From Cellulomonas xylanilytica (GTDB taxonomy: Bacteria > Actinomycetota > Actinomycetes > Actinomycetales > Cellulomonadaceae): a stretch of DNA of 43,612 nt. The position numbers and the translations under genes were made by a program. Of the stretch, positions 23,590 to 31,812 are shown piece by piece (the stretch's first letter is position 1; each line of letters starts with the position of its first letter). The stretch covers positions 1-43,612 of the forward strand of contig NZ_BJUB01000018.1 of the NCBI RefSeq assembly GCF_007989805.1, in the 5' to 3' direction. Below the pieces are notes generated by a model. The model did not search any database. It was not told the origin of the DNA and saw only the letters and a program-made list of their open reading frames with translations.

Positions 23590-25130
23590 CCGACTACACG
23601 TGGCTCGTGCCGCTGCCCGTCGTCATCCCGCTGTCCGCGGCGGGCCTCGCGCTCGCGCTCTACCGCCGGCCGAACGTGCAGCGGCTGGTCACGGTGGTGG
23701 CGCTCGCGCTCGTGCTGGCGGCCAGCGTGGCCCTGCTCGTGCTCGCCGACGAGGGCCCGCTCGTGGTCGACGTCGGCGGCTGGGCGGCGCCCGTGGGCAT
23801 CGACCTGGTGGCGGACCGGCTGTCGGCGCTCATGCTCACGATCTCCAGCGCGGTCACCCTCTGCGTCCTGCTGTACTCGCTGGCGCAGGGCGGTGAGGAC
23901 GACGAGGAGTCGGCGCCCGTCTCCATCTACCACCCGACGTACCTGGTGCTGGCGGCGGGCGTCGCCAACGCGTTCCTGTCCGGGGACCTGTTCAACCTCT
24001 ACGTCGGCTTCGAGATCCTGCTGGCCGCCAGCTACGTGCTCATCACGCTCGGCGGCACCGGCGAGCGCATCCGTGCGGGGACCATCTACATCGTCGTCGC
24101 GCTGCTGTCCTCGGTGCTGTTCCTCGTGGCGATCGCGATGATCTACGCGGCCACCGGCACGGTGAACCTGGCGCAGCTGGCCATCCGGCTGCCCGAGATC
24201 GACCCCGGGGTGAGCCTCGTCCTGCAGGTGCTGCTCCTGCTCGCGTTCGCCATCAAGGCGGCCGTCTTCCCACTGTCCGCCTGGCTCCCGGACTCCTACC
24301 CGACCGCCCCCGCACCCGTGACCGCGGTGTTCGCCGGCCTGCTGACCAAGGTCGGCGTCTACGCGATCATCCGCACGCAGACGCTGCTCTTCCCGGACGG
24401 CCGGCTGGACGACGCGCTCATGTGGGCGGCGCTGGCCACGATGGTGATCGGCATCCTGGGCGCCGTCGCACAGGACGACATCAAGCGACTGCTCTCGTTC
24501 ACGCTGGTCAGCCACATCGGCTTCATGGTGTTCGGCATCGCGATGGCCACGGACCTGGGCTACACCGCCGCCATCTACTACGTCGCCCACCACATCACCG
24601 TGCAGACCGCGCTGTTCCTGGTGGTGGGCCTGGTCGAGCGTGCGGGCGGGTCCACGTCCCTGACCAAGCTCGGCGGTCTGGCCAAGCTGACCCCGCTGCT
24701 CGCGGTCCTGTTCTTCGTCCCCGCGATGAACCTGGGCGGCATCCCGCCCCTGTCGGGCTTCCTGGGCAAGATCGGGCTCATCGAGGCCGGGGTGCAGCTG
24801 GGCACCCCGCTGGCGTACGTGCTCGTCGTCGGCTCCGTCGTGACCTCCCTGCTCACGCTCTACGCGCTGGTCAAGGCGTGGAACAAGGCGTTCTGGCAGA
24901 CGCCCGAGGAGCCCCGCCCGCCGGTGCGCCTGCCGTTCGGCATGGTGGCGCCGACCGCGGCCCTGATCGGTGTCGGGCTGCTGCTCACCGTCGCGGCCGG
25001 CCCGCTGTACGCCTACACCGAGCGCGCGGCCGTCTCCCTGACCGAGCGCACCCCGTACGTCGAGGCGGTGCTGCCCGACGGTGAGCGGGGCCAGGGCGTG
25101 TCCGACGACGTCGCGGAGGAGCAGCCGTGA
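23586..25130 (+). CDS. mrpD: Na+/H+ antiporter subunit MrpD
   Basis: This 514-residue NuoM/N-like proton-channel subunit has about 14 membrane helices. The conserved glutamate of helix 5 is E143 in LYVGFEILLAASYVLI. The lysine-containing helix reads FAIKAAVFPLSAWLPDSYPTAPAPVTAVFAGLLTKVG, and a further DDIKRLLSFTLVSHIGFM segment is conserved. With MrpA it carries out ion exchange. The GTG start and the downstream junction with mrpE are both GTGA overlaps. The last 25 residues are acidic and soluble. Confidence 0.92.
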   Translation: MTDYTWLVPLPVVIPLSAAGLALALYRRPNVQRLVTVVALALVLAASVALLVLADEGPLVVDVGGWAAPVGIDLVADRLSALMLTISSAVTLCVLLYSLAQGGEDDEESAPVSIYHPTYLVLAAGVANAFLSGDLFNLYVGFEILLAASYVLITLGGTGERIRAGTIYIVVALLSSVLFLVAIAMIYAATGTVNLAQLAIRLPEIDPGVSLVLQVLLLLAFAIKAAVFPLSAWLPDSYPTAPAPVTAVFAGLLTKVGVYAIIRTQTLLFPDGRLDDALMWAALATMVIGILGAVAQDDIKRLLSFTLVSHIGFMVFGIAMATDLGYTAAIYYVAHHITVQTALFLVVGLVERAGGSTSLTKLGGLAKLTPLLAVLFFVPAMNLGGIPPLSGFLGKIGLIEAGVQLGTPLAYVLVVGSVVTSLLTLYALVKAWNKAFWQTPEEPRPPVRLPFGMVAPTAALIGVGLLLTVAAGPLYAYTERAAVSLTERTPYVEAVLPDGERGQGVSDDVAEEQP

Positions 25131-25678
25131 GCCTGCACCCGCGCCGGCACCGGTGGCGCACCCAGTGGGCGACGATCGTCTGGCTGACCGTCGTCTGGGT
25201 CTTCCTGTGGGGCGACCTGTCCGTGGGCAACGTGCTGGCCGGCCTGGCGATCGCGCTCGCCGTGACGACCGGCCTGCGGATGGCCCCCATCGCGTTCCAC
25301 GGGCGGTTCCGGCCTGCGGGGTTCCTGCACCTGCTCGGTCGGTTCGTGCTGGACCTCGTCAAGGCGTCGTTCGAGGTCAGCCTGATCGCCCTCCGACCGC
25401 GGTACGTGCCGCACGGTGCCGTGATCGGCGTGCAGCTGCGCAGCCACTCGGACCTGTACCTGACCCTGACGGCGGAGCTGTCGTCGCTGGTCCCGGGCTC
25501 GCTGGTGGTCGAGGCGCACCGGCTCACCGGGGTGCTCTACCTGCACGTGCTCGACGTTCGGCAGAGCGGCGGGATCGAGGCGGCACGCCAGGCCGTGCTG
25601 GACCAGGAGGAGCGGGTGCTGCGGGCGTTCGCGTCGGACGAGGAGCTGGACGCTGCCGGGCTGGGGGTGCGCGCATGA
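25127..25678 (+). CDS. mrpE: Na+/H+ antiporter subunit MrpE
   Basis: This 183-residue MnhE-family subunit has two N-terminal hydrophobic segments (TIVWLTVVWVFLWG and VLAGLAIALAVTTGL), then RFVLDLVKASFEVSLIALRPR and the soluble beta-rich part with LTLTAELSSLVPGSLVVE. It is a non-channel subunit needed for assembly and activity of the Mrp complex. The first residues are rich in basic and aromatic side chains (HPRRHRWRTQW). It sits between mrpD and mrpF, with GTGA upstream and ATGA downstream. Confidence 0.9.
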   Translation: MSLHPRRHRWRTQWATIVWLTVVWVFLWGDLSVGNVLAGLAIALAVTTGLRMAPIAFHGRFRPAGFLHLLGRFVLDLVKASFEVSLIALRPRYVPHGAVIGVQLRSHSDLYLTLTAELSSLVPGSLVVEAHRLTGVLYLHVLDVRQSGGIEAARQAVLDQEERVLRAFASDEELDAAGLGVRA

Positions 25679-26088
25679 CCGCCGTGATCTGGGTCTGCGG
25701 TGTGCTGCTCACCGTCGGCGCCGTGCTCGCCGTGATCCGGGCGGAGAAGGGTCCGTCGATGCTCGACCGGACCATCGCGCTCGACATCGTGGTGACGACG
25801 ATGATCGCGGCCGTGGCGCTCTACGCCGCGGTCGAGCGCCGCACCGACGTCGTGCCGATCCTCGTCGTGCTGTCGCTCGTCGGCTTCGTCGGGTCGGTCA
25901 CCATCGCGCGGTTCGCGGCCGTCGAGCCCGAGGGTGAGGGCCGCGTGCGCACCCGCGAGGAGATCGCGGCCCAGGAGGCCGAGCGGATGAACGCCGAGGA
26001 CCAGGCCGAGGGGACGCGCCGCTCGGGCCGCCGCGAGGGGTACGACGAGCACCACGGCGGCGGCGCCGAGGGGGAGGTCCGCGAATGA
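25675..26088 (+). CDS. mrpF: Na+/H+ antiporter subunit MrpF with charged C-terminal tail
   Basis: This 137-residue protein has three membrane helices in its first 80 residues and the conserved RAEKGPSMLDRTIALDIV loop of MrpF. Typical MrpF is about 90 residues. The extra 45 or so residues here are highly charged (TREEIAAQEAERMNAEDQ, then RRSGRREG and a His/Gly-rich stretch) and would face the cytoplasm. The ATG overlaps the mrpE stop, and the in-frame upstream extension to 25081 lies inside mrpD/mrpE. Confidence 0.9.
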   Translation: MTAVIWVCGVLLTVGAVLAVIRAEKGPSMLDRTIALDIVVTTMIAAVALYAAVERRTDVVPILVVLSLVGFVGSVTIARFAAVEPEGEGRVRTREEIAAQEAERMNAEDQAEGTRRSGRREGYDEHHGGGAEGEVRE

Positions 26089-26486
26089 CCCAGGACCAGT
26101 GGACGATCGTCGCCGACGTCGCCTCCGCGGTGTGCCTGCTCGGCGGGGCGTTCCTCGCGTTCGCCGCCGGCGTGGGCGTGCTGCGCTTCCCCGACCTGCT
26201 GGCCCGCATGCACGCGGGCACCAAGCCGCAGACGCTCGGCCTCGCGCTGGTGCTCATCGGGCTGGCGCTGCGGCTGCGCTCCGGCGGCGCGGTGTGGGCG
26301 CTGGTCCTCGTCGCCGTGTTCCAGATGCTCACGGCGCCCGTGGCCGCACACATGGTCGGCCGGGCCGGCTACCGGACCGGCAAGGTCCGCAGCGACCTGC
26401 TGGTCGTCGACGAGCTCACCAGCGACCAGGAGCGCGCCCAGGTGCGCGACCAGGGTCGACCTGACGACGACGGCCCCCGAGACTGA
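26085..26486 (+). CDS. mrpG: Na+/H+ antiporter subunit MrpG
   Basis: This 133-residue small membrane subunit of the MnhG family has three hydrophobic helices with the conserved GVGVLRFPDLLARMHAGTKPQTLG loop between the first two. It is the last gene of the antiporter operon, coupled to mrpF by ATGA. A polar tail of about 30 residues follows the last helix. The next gene starts 17 bases later with its own ribosome site. Confidence 0.9.
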   Translation: MTQDQWTIVADVASAVCLLGGAFLAFAAGVGVLRFPDLLARMHAGTKPQTLGLALVLIGLALRLRSGGAVWALVLVAVFQMLTAPVAAHMVGRAGYRTGKVRSDLLVVDELTSDQERAQVRDQGRPDDDGPRD

Positions 26487-26503
26487 GGGTCGGGAGGAAC
26501 GCG

Positions 26504-27952
26504 ATGACGCGACCGGACGTGGTGGTGGTCGGCTCGGGCCCCAACGGGCTCGCCGCGGCCGTCACGCTCGCGCGCGCCGGCCTGCGCGTGACGGTCCTGG
26601 AGTCGCAGCCGACGGTCGGCGGCGGCGCCCGGACCCTCGACCTCGGCCTGGCCGACGGGGTCACGCACGACATCTGCTCCGCCGTGCACCCGATGGCGTG
26701 GGCGTCCCCGTTCTTCCAGCAGCTCGATCTGGCGGCGCGCGGGGTCGAGCTCCTCGTACCCGAGATCTCCTACGCCCAGCCGCTCCCCGACGGGCGCGCC
26801 GGGCTGGCCTACCGCGACCTGGAGCGCACCGTCGAGGAGCTCGGCGTCGACGGTGCGGTGTGGCGGTCGCTGGTCGGCGGCGACCCGGCAGCGACGGTCA
26901 AGGTGGCGCTGGGCGACAAGCGGTCCGTCCCGCTGGTGGACCCGCGCGCGGCGGTGCACTTCGGGCTCGGTGTCCTCGAGCAGGGCACGCGCGCGTGGGG
27001 CCGCCGGTTCGTCGGCGACGTCGCGCCCGCCCTGCTCACGGGGGTCGCGGCCCACACGATCACGCCGCTGCCGTCGTTCGCGGCCGCGGGCACGGCGCTG
27101 CTCCTCGGCACCCTCGCGCACGCCGAGGGCGGCTGGCCGATCCCGCGCGGCGGTTCCGGGGCGATCACCGCCGCGCTCGTCGCGGACCTCGAGGCGCACG
27201 GCGGCACCATCCGCACCGACCACCGCGTGCGCCGTCAGGCCGACCTGCCCGTCGCGCACTGCTACGTGTTCGACACGACCCCTCGCACCCTGGTCGACGT
27301 GCTGGGCGACCGCCTTCCCCCGCGCGACCGGGCCGCCCTGACCGCGTTCCGGTACGGCGACGCTGCGGCCAAGGTCGACTTCGTCCTCGACGGGCCCGTG
27401 CCCTGGACCGTGCCCGAGGTAGGACGTGCCGGCACCGTCCACGTCGGCGGCACCCGCGCCGAGATGGCCCGCGCCGAGAGCGCCGTCGCGCGCGGCGAGC
27501 ACGCGGACCTGCCCATGACCCTGGTCAGCGACCCGACCGTCGTCGACGACACCCGCGAGGTGCACGGCCGGCGGCCCCTGTGGACCTACGCGCACGTGCC
27601 GGCCGGGTCCGACGTGGACGTGACCGAGGCCGTGACCCGGCACATCGAGCGCTACGCCCCCGGGTTCCGGGACGTCGTCGTCACGTCGCGGTGCGTCCCC
27701 GCTGCCCACCTGAGCGACCACAACGAGAACTACGTCGACGGCGACATCTCCGCCGGCCGCGCCAGCATCGGCCAGCTGTTCGCCCGTCCGACCCGCCGGC
27801 TGGACCCGTACTTCTCCGGCCGCGCCGGGGTGTACCTGTGCTCGGCGTCCACCCCGCCCGGCCCCGGCGTGCACGGCCTCGGCGGCTGGTTCGCGGCCAA
27901 GCGGGTGCTGCGCGAGTTCGGCATCATGGCGCTGCCGAGCCTGGCGCCGTAG
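26504..27952 (+). CDS. FAD-dependent oxidoreductase, phytoene desaturase / PYROXD2-like
   Basis: This 482-residue flavoprotein of the amine oxidase / phytoene desaturase superfamily begins with the dinucleotide-binding motif VVVGSGPNGLAAAVTLA and the ribose-binding glutamate of VTVLES. It ends with the FAD-binding signature STPPGPGVHGLGG. No carotenoid genes are nearby, so carotenoid synthesis is not supported, and the bacterial relatives of PYROXD2 / retinol saturase are a closer match by pattern. The substrate is unknown. GGAGG at 26493-26497 lies 6 bases before the ATG. It follows mrpG by 17 bases and may be read with that operon. Confidence 0.8.
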   Translation: MTRPDVVVVGSGPNGLAAAVTLARAGLRVTVLESQPTVGGGARTLDLGLADGVTHDICSAVHPMAWASPFFQQLDLAARGVELLVPEISYAQPLPDGRAGLAYRDLERTVEELGVDGAVWRSLVGGDPAATVKVALGDKRSVPLVDPRAAVHFGLGVLEQGTRAWGRRFVGDVAPALLTGVAAHTITPLPSFAAAGTALLLGTLAHAEGGWPIPRGGSGAITAALVADLEAHGGTIRTDHRVRRQADLPVAHCYVFDTTPRTLVDVLGDRLPPRDRAALTAFRYGDAAAKVDFVLDGPVPWTVPEVGRAGTVHVGGTRAEMARAESAVARGEHADLPMTLVSDPTVVDDTREVHGRRPLWTYAHVPAGSDVDVTEAVTRHIERYAPGFRDVVVTSRCVPAAHLSDHNENYVDGDISAGRASIGQLFARPTRRLDPYFSGRAGVYLCSASTPPGPGVHGLGGWFAAKRVLREFGIMALPSLAP

Positions 27953-27960
27953 GACGACGA

Positions 27961-27992
27961 ACGGCGCCGCACCCTCGCGGGCACGGCGCCGT
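27961..27992. terminator. Bidirectional terminator hairpin
   Basis: ACGGCGCCG (27961-27969) and CGGCGCCGT (27984-27992) form a perfect 9-bp stem with a 14-base loop between the convergent flavoprotein gene and the Ig-repeat gene. No T-run follows, which is common for actinobacterial terminators. Confidence 0.6.
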
Positions 27993-28010
27993 CGAGGCGG
28001 CTGTCCGACG

Positions 28011-30161
28011 TCAGCCGATGGTGGCCGTCTGCGCGGACGTCCTGGCGACCGTCGTGTACCCGGTCTTCGTGCCGGTGACCTTGACCTTGATGCCCGTGCC
28101 CTTGTCGGCCGCGACGAGCTTGTACGTCGGGCTCGTCGCCCCGCTGATGGCGACCCCCGCGCGGTACCACTGGTACGCCAGGGTGACGGGGGCCGGGCCC
28201 CACGTGCCGGGCTTGGCGGTGAGCGTCGAGCCGACCTTGAGCGTGCCCGAGACCGTGGGCGTCGCGGTCGTCAGCAGCCCCGCGACCGCGGCGGTCTTCG
28301 CGGACGCCTTGTCCACGGTGGTGTACCCCGTCTTGCTCCCGATGACGTGCACGGTGAGTGTCTTGCCCAGGTCGGCGGTGGTCAGCGTGTAGGTGCTCGC
28401 CGTCGCCCCGGTGATCCTGGTGCCCGCGCGGTACCACTGGTACGCCAGGGTGACCGGTGCCGGGCCCCAGGTGCCCGGCGTGGCGGTCAGCTTCTGGCCC
28501 ACCCGGACGGTGCCGGAGATGGTGGGCGTCGGCGCCGTCAGCAGCCCGCCGACGACCGCGGTCTTGGCGGACGCCTTGTCGACCGTGGCGTAGCCCGGCT
28601 TGCTGCCGATGACGTGCACCGTGAGCGTCTTGCCCTGGTCGGCCGTGGTCAGCGTGTACGTGCCGGTCGTCGCGCCCGTGATCTTGGTGCCGGACCGGTA
28701 CCACTGGTACTTCAGCGTGACCGGTGCGGGCGCCCACGAGCCGGGGACAGCGGTGAGCACCTGACCGACGGTGGCCTTGCCGCTGATCGTCGGCGTCGGC
28801 GCCGTCAGCGGGACGCCCGACTGCACGACCGCGCTGGTGGCGGAGGTGTGCAGGACGCCGCCGCCGTCGCCGTAGGACGTCATGCGGGCGGTGATGCGCG
28901 TGCCGATGTGCTCGGCCGTCAGGGTGAAGGTCTTCTCCGAGGTGGTCCAGCCGACCGGGAAGCCGTCGACGAGCCACTGGAACATCGGGTAGTCGTCGGG
29001 GGGCGTGATCGTGCCGTACGTCGCGGTGAGCGTCTGCCCGACGGCCGCGGTGCCCGCCAGCGTGAGGGGCTGGGAGATGGTCGGCGCCGTCGTGCCCACC
29101 TCACCGGCCCATGCCTGCATGGTGGCGGTCCGGTACCCGGCGAGCGTGCCGGTCACCTCGACGTTCAGGCTCTTCCCGACGAGGTCCGCGGTGGGTGTGA
29201 AGGTGGCGCCGGTGCCGGCGGGCAGCAGGACGCGCTCGTTGTCGACCCACGTCACCCACTGGTAGCTCAGCGCGACGCCGGCGGGCTTCCACGTCCCGGT
29301 CTCGGCCGTCAGGGTGCCGCCCACGGCGGTGGACCCGGTGACGAACGGCTCGACGGGGCGCAGCGACTGCCCGACCACGGGCAGGGTGACGACGACCTCC
29401 TGCCGACGGGTCTGCTCGGTCACGGTGAACGTCGCGGCGTCGTCGTAGGTGGTGCCTCCGCCGACGCACGCGTCACCGTGCCGGACCCCCGGCTGGTACC
29501 AGTCGTCCTGGTAGTAGTCGTCGCTGACGCACAGCTTGTACGTCGACCCGACGACCGTGTTCTCCCACAGGTGCCCGGTCTCGTCGGTGAGGTTCGGGCC
29601 ACGCTGCAGGCCGTACCAGTCGTCCTCCTCGGGGCGGTACACCTGCATCCCGTACTGGATGCTCGGCAGCGGGTTCCCGGCCTCGTCGGTGACGAGCACG
29701 CGGACCCCGGTGGCGTCCGCCAGGACCAGGTCGACCCCGGTCAGCGCGGCGCCGTCGGCGACCGTGAAGCCCACGTACTGCGAGGTGCTCGCGGTGCCGT
29801 CCCAGAAGGCGGCGTCGTACAGGTGCTCGCCCGAGACCTCGGCGGCGCGCAGGGTGTACTGGCCCGCCGGGATGCCGGACAAGGAGAAGCTCCCGGCCGC
29901 GTCGGTCGTCGTCTCGACCACCCGACCGCCCGCGGTCGGGGAGAGGGAGAGGGACGCGGCGAGCGGCGCACCGGCGGCGTTCTTCACCGACCCGCTGATC
30001 GTCGCCGGGGTCGCAGCCTGCGCGGGCGCGGCCGCGAGCGGGGCCAGCGCGGCGACGACGGCGGCTGCGGTGAGCGCGGTGAGAACCTGACGAAGGGACC
30101 GGCGCGGAGGTCGACTCGTCGTCGCCCCCGGCAACCGTCCGCTGACGCGGTGACGGATCAC
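28011..30161 (-). CDS. Secreted protein with CNA-B/carboxypeptidase-like and tandem Ig-like domains
   Basis: The protein has 716 residues. A Sec signal peptide (arginine-rich start, hydrophobic core about 28-45) probably ends at AQA after residue 49. A carboxypeptidase-regulatory / CNA-B-like domain (about 52-130) is followed by a second beta region with three Cys/Tyr/Trp-rich stretches (YYQDDWYQPG). Five Ig-like modules come next, the last three nearly identical (LTAPTPTISG...YQWYR...TKTGYTTV). There is no LPxTG or membrane anchor, so it is secreted or loosely attached. Such modules mediate adhesion or spacing. The start is GTG 30161 because AGGAGG (30167-30172) is 5 bases before it. An upstream in-frame reading (to 30206) would add 15 residues. 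Confidence 0.78.
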   Translation of the reverse strand: MIRHRVSGRLPGATTSRPPRRSLRQVLTALTAAAVVAALAPLAAAPAQAATPATISGSVKNAAGAPLAASLSLSPTAGGRVVETTTDAAGSFSLSGIPAGQYTLRAAEVSGEHLYDAAFWDGTASTSQYVGFTVADGAALTGVDLVLADATGVRVLVTDEAGNPLPSIQYGMQVYRPEEDDWYGLQRGPNLTDETGHLWENTVVGSTYKLCVSDDYYQDDWYQPGVRHGDACVGGGTTYDDAATFTVTEQTRRQEVVVTLPVVGQSLRPVEPFVTGSTAVGGTLTAETGTWKPAGVALSYQWVTWVDNERVLLPAGTGATFTPTADLVGKSLNVEVTGTLAGYRTATMQAWAGEVGTTAPTISQPLTLAGTAAVGQTLTATYGTITPPDDYPMFQWLVDGFPVGWTTSEKTFTLTAEHIGTRITARMTSYGDGGGVLHTSATSAVVQSGVPLTAPTPTISGKATVGQVLTAVPGSWAPAPVTLKYQWYRSGTKITGATTGTYTLTTADQGKTLTVHVIGSKPGYATVDKASAKTAVVGGLLTAPTPTISGTVRVGQKLTATPGTWGPAPVTLAYQWYRAGTRITGATASTYTLTTADLGKTLTVHVIGSKTGYTTVDKASAKTAAVAGLLTTATPTVSGTLKVGSTLTAKPGTWGPAPVTLAYQWYRAGVAISGATSPTYKLVAADKGTGIKVKVTGTKTGYTTVARTSAQTATIG
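28014..28806 (-). repeat. Three tandem Ig-like repeats of about 89 codons
   Basis: Three consecutive units of about 267 bases (approx. 28540-28806, 28273-28539, 28014-28272) encode nearly the same Ig-like module. Shared cores include YQWYR, TADxGKTLTVHVIGSK and GYTTVDKASAKTA. The middle pair is the most alike, which suggests recent duplication. Unit boundaries are approximate. Confidence 0.75.
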
Positions 30162-30265
30162 GCTTTCCTCCTGTGGTGTGCAGCCGCGAGGAAGCGGCGC
30201 TCGCACAGCCTAGGCGGAACGTCCGACTCGTCGTGATCTGCGCACAGGAGGCGCGCCGCGCAGCC

Positions 30266-30523
30266 TCAGAGCTTCGCGGTGAACCGCGCGGTGCCGCGGG
30301 TGGCCAGCACGCGGGAGATCGCGACGAGGGCGCCGGTGAGCGCCGCGGCGGCGACGATCTCCGCGAGGCCGGCGTCGCCCTGGTCGTCGGCGGCCGGCGG
30401 CTTGTGACCCGTCTTGGCCTTCCACGCCTGCGTGATGATCTTCTGGACGACGACCGCGGCGCCGAGCGCGACGCCCGTGCCGACGAGCTTGGCGATGATG
30501 GACTGCGACTGCTTGTCGTCCAC
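30266..30523 (-). CDS. DUF4235 family membrane protein
   Basis: This 85-residue protein matches the actinobacterial DUF4235 pattern: an N-terminal membrane helix VGTGVALGAAVVVQKIITQAWKAKTGHKPP, then an acidic linker and a second hydrophobic segment EIVAAAALTGALVAISRVLATRG. The function of the family is unknown. The GTG start has GGAGG (30531-30535) 7 bases upstream. It is transcribed away from the thiamine operon, and the riboswitch promoter region lies between them. Confidence 0.8.
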   Translation of the reverse strand: MDDKQSQSIIAKLVGTGVALGAAVVVQKIITQAWKAKTGHKPPAADDQGDAGLAEIVAAAALTGALVAISRVLATRGTARFTAKL

Positions 30524-30618
30524 GGGGGAGCCTCCGAGGTCAGGGGACAGGTCCGGTGACGACCGTATCCCGGTGGTGACGTCCGCGCCGCTCAGCGGCG
30601 GCGTAGGATCGACCGCGA

Positions 30619-30719
30619 ACGACAGGGGAGCGTCGGACCCGCACGGGTCTGGACGCTGAGAGTGCGGATCACCGCAGACCCTCGAACCTGATCCGGTTGA
30701 TACCGGCGTAGGGAGTCGG
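30619..30719 (+). ncRNA. TPP riboswitch (THI element)
   Basis: The conserved TPP-aptamer blocks are present: ACAGGGGAGC near the 5' end, GCTGAGAGTGCGG (30655-30667), GACCCTCGAACCTGATC (30677-30693), and GTTGATACCGGCGTAGGGA at the 3' end. CGAC/GTCG ends can form helix P1, and GACCC/GGGTC form the variable hairpin. It precedes the thiBPQ genes, so thiamine pyrophosphate should shut off its own importer. A likely -10 box TAGGAT lies just upstream at 30604-30609. Confidence 0.93.
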
Positions 30720-30756
30720 GCTTCTCAGTCCTCATGGGAGCACCCCATGACGACCC

Positions 30757-30777
30757 CCTCCTTTCCGACCAAGGAGG
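30757..30777 (+). promoter_or_regulatory. Shine-Dalgarno-sequestering hairpin of the TPP riboswitch
   Basis: CCTCCTT (30757-30763) pairs perfectly with AAGGAGG (30771-30777) across a 7-base loop, and the second arm is the ribosome site of thiB. With no T-run after it, it fits control of translation start rather than termination. It lies 38 bases after the aptamer. Confidence 0.7.
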
Positions 30778-30787
30778 AGCATCACCC

Positions 30788-31810
30788 ATGGCGAGGATCC
30801 ACTCGCTCATCGCCGTCGTCGGCATCGCGGCCCTGGCCGGGTGCTCGGCGATCGGCTCCGACGACCCCGCGCCCAGCGCGTCGGCCGGCACGGTCACGCT
30901 CGTCACGCACGACTCGTTCGCGCTCTCCGACGGCCTCCTCGACGCGTTCGAGGAGGAGTCCGGGCTGACGGTCGAGGTGGTCCAGCCGGGCGACGGTGGC
31001 GCGCTGGTGAACCAGCTCGTGCTCACCAAGGACGCCCCGCTGGGGGACCTGGTGTTCGGCATCGACAACTCGTTCGCCTCGCGCGCGGTCGACGAGGGCG
31101 TCGTCGCGCCGACCGACCTGCCGGACGCGTACGGGGGTGCGCTGGTGCCGGTGGACTACGGGGACGTCTGCGTCAACGTGGACCACGCGTGGTTCGCGGA
31201 GAAGGGGCTGGCCGAGCCGGTCACGCTCGAGGACCTCACCAAGCCGGAGTACAAGGACCTGCTGGTGGTGCCCAACGCGGTCACGTCGTCGCCGGGCCTG
31301 TCGTTCCTGCTGGCGACGGTGGGCGCGTTCGGCGAGGACGGGTGGGTGGACTACTGGACGGCGCTGAAGGACAACGGGCTGAAGGTGGCCGACGGCTGGT
31401 CCGACGCGTACTTCACGGACTTCTCCGGCGGCGGGGGCGGCGGACCGCGCCCGATCGTCCTGTCCTACGCGTCGTCGCCCCCGTCCACGGTCCCCGAGGG
31501 CGGGACGGAGCCGACGACCGGTGCGCTGCTGGGCACGTGCTTCCGGCAGACCGAGTACGCGGGCGTGCTCGAGGGTGCGGCCAACCCGGACGGCGCCCAG
31601 GAGCTGCTCGACTTCCTGCTGTCCGACGAGGTCCAGGAGGACATCCCGGTGTCCATGTACATGTACCCGGTGAGCCGTACCGCCACCCTGCCCGAGGCGT
31701 GGACGGCGTTCGCCCCGCTGGCGACCGACCCGTTCGAGGTCTCGCCCGAGGAGATCAGCCGGAACCGTGAGGCGTGGCTGGCCGTGTGGTCGGAGACGGT
31801 GATCGGCTGA
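30788..31810 (+). CDS. thiB: Thiamine ABC transporter, substrate-binding lipoprotein
   Basis: This 340-residue lipoprotein captures thiamine (or its phosphates) outside the cell for the ThiP/ThiQ importer. The signal peptide ends in the lipobox LAGC with C19 as the lipid-modified residue. The mature part starts with TVTLVTHDSFALSDGLLDAFEEESG, typical of ThiB, and contains VPVDYGDVCVN and the ending VSMYMYPVSRTATLPEAW. The start is ATG 30788, with AAGGAGGA 9 bases upstream, and the frame open from 30734 includes riboswitch leader sequence. Expression is controlled by the upstream TPP riboswitch and its hairpin. Confidence 0.9.
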   Translation: MARIHSLIAVVGIAALAGCSAIGSDDPAPSASAGTVTLVTHDSFALSDGLLDAFEEESGLTVEVVQPGDGGALVNQLVLTKDAPLGDLVFGIDNSFASRAVDEGVVAPTDLPDAYGGALVPVDYGDVCVNVDHAWFAEKGLAEPVTLEDLTKPEYKDLLVVPNAVTSSPGLSFLLATVGAFGEDGWVDYWTALKDNGLKVADGWSDAYFTDFSGGGGGGPRPIVLSYASSPPSTVPEGGTEPTTGALLGTCFRQTEYAGVLEGAANPDGAQELLDFLLSDEVQEDIPVSMYMYPVSRTATLPEAWTAFAPLATDPFEVSPEEISRNREAWLAVWSETVIG

Positions 31811-31812
31811 CC

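Noticed and set aside
26504..27952. Carotenoid (phytoene) desaturase
   Set aside because: No crtB, crtE or other carotenoid gene is near, and the sequence pattern fits the broader PYROXD2-like group equally or better.
30734..30787. Upstream start for thiB
   Set aside because: It would place the riboswitch hairpin inside the coding region and put 18 polar residues before the lipoprotein signal. AAGGAGGA and the lipobox spacing favour ATG 30788.
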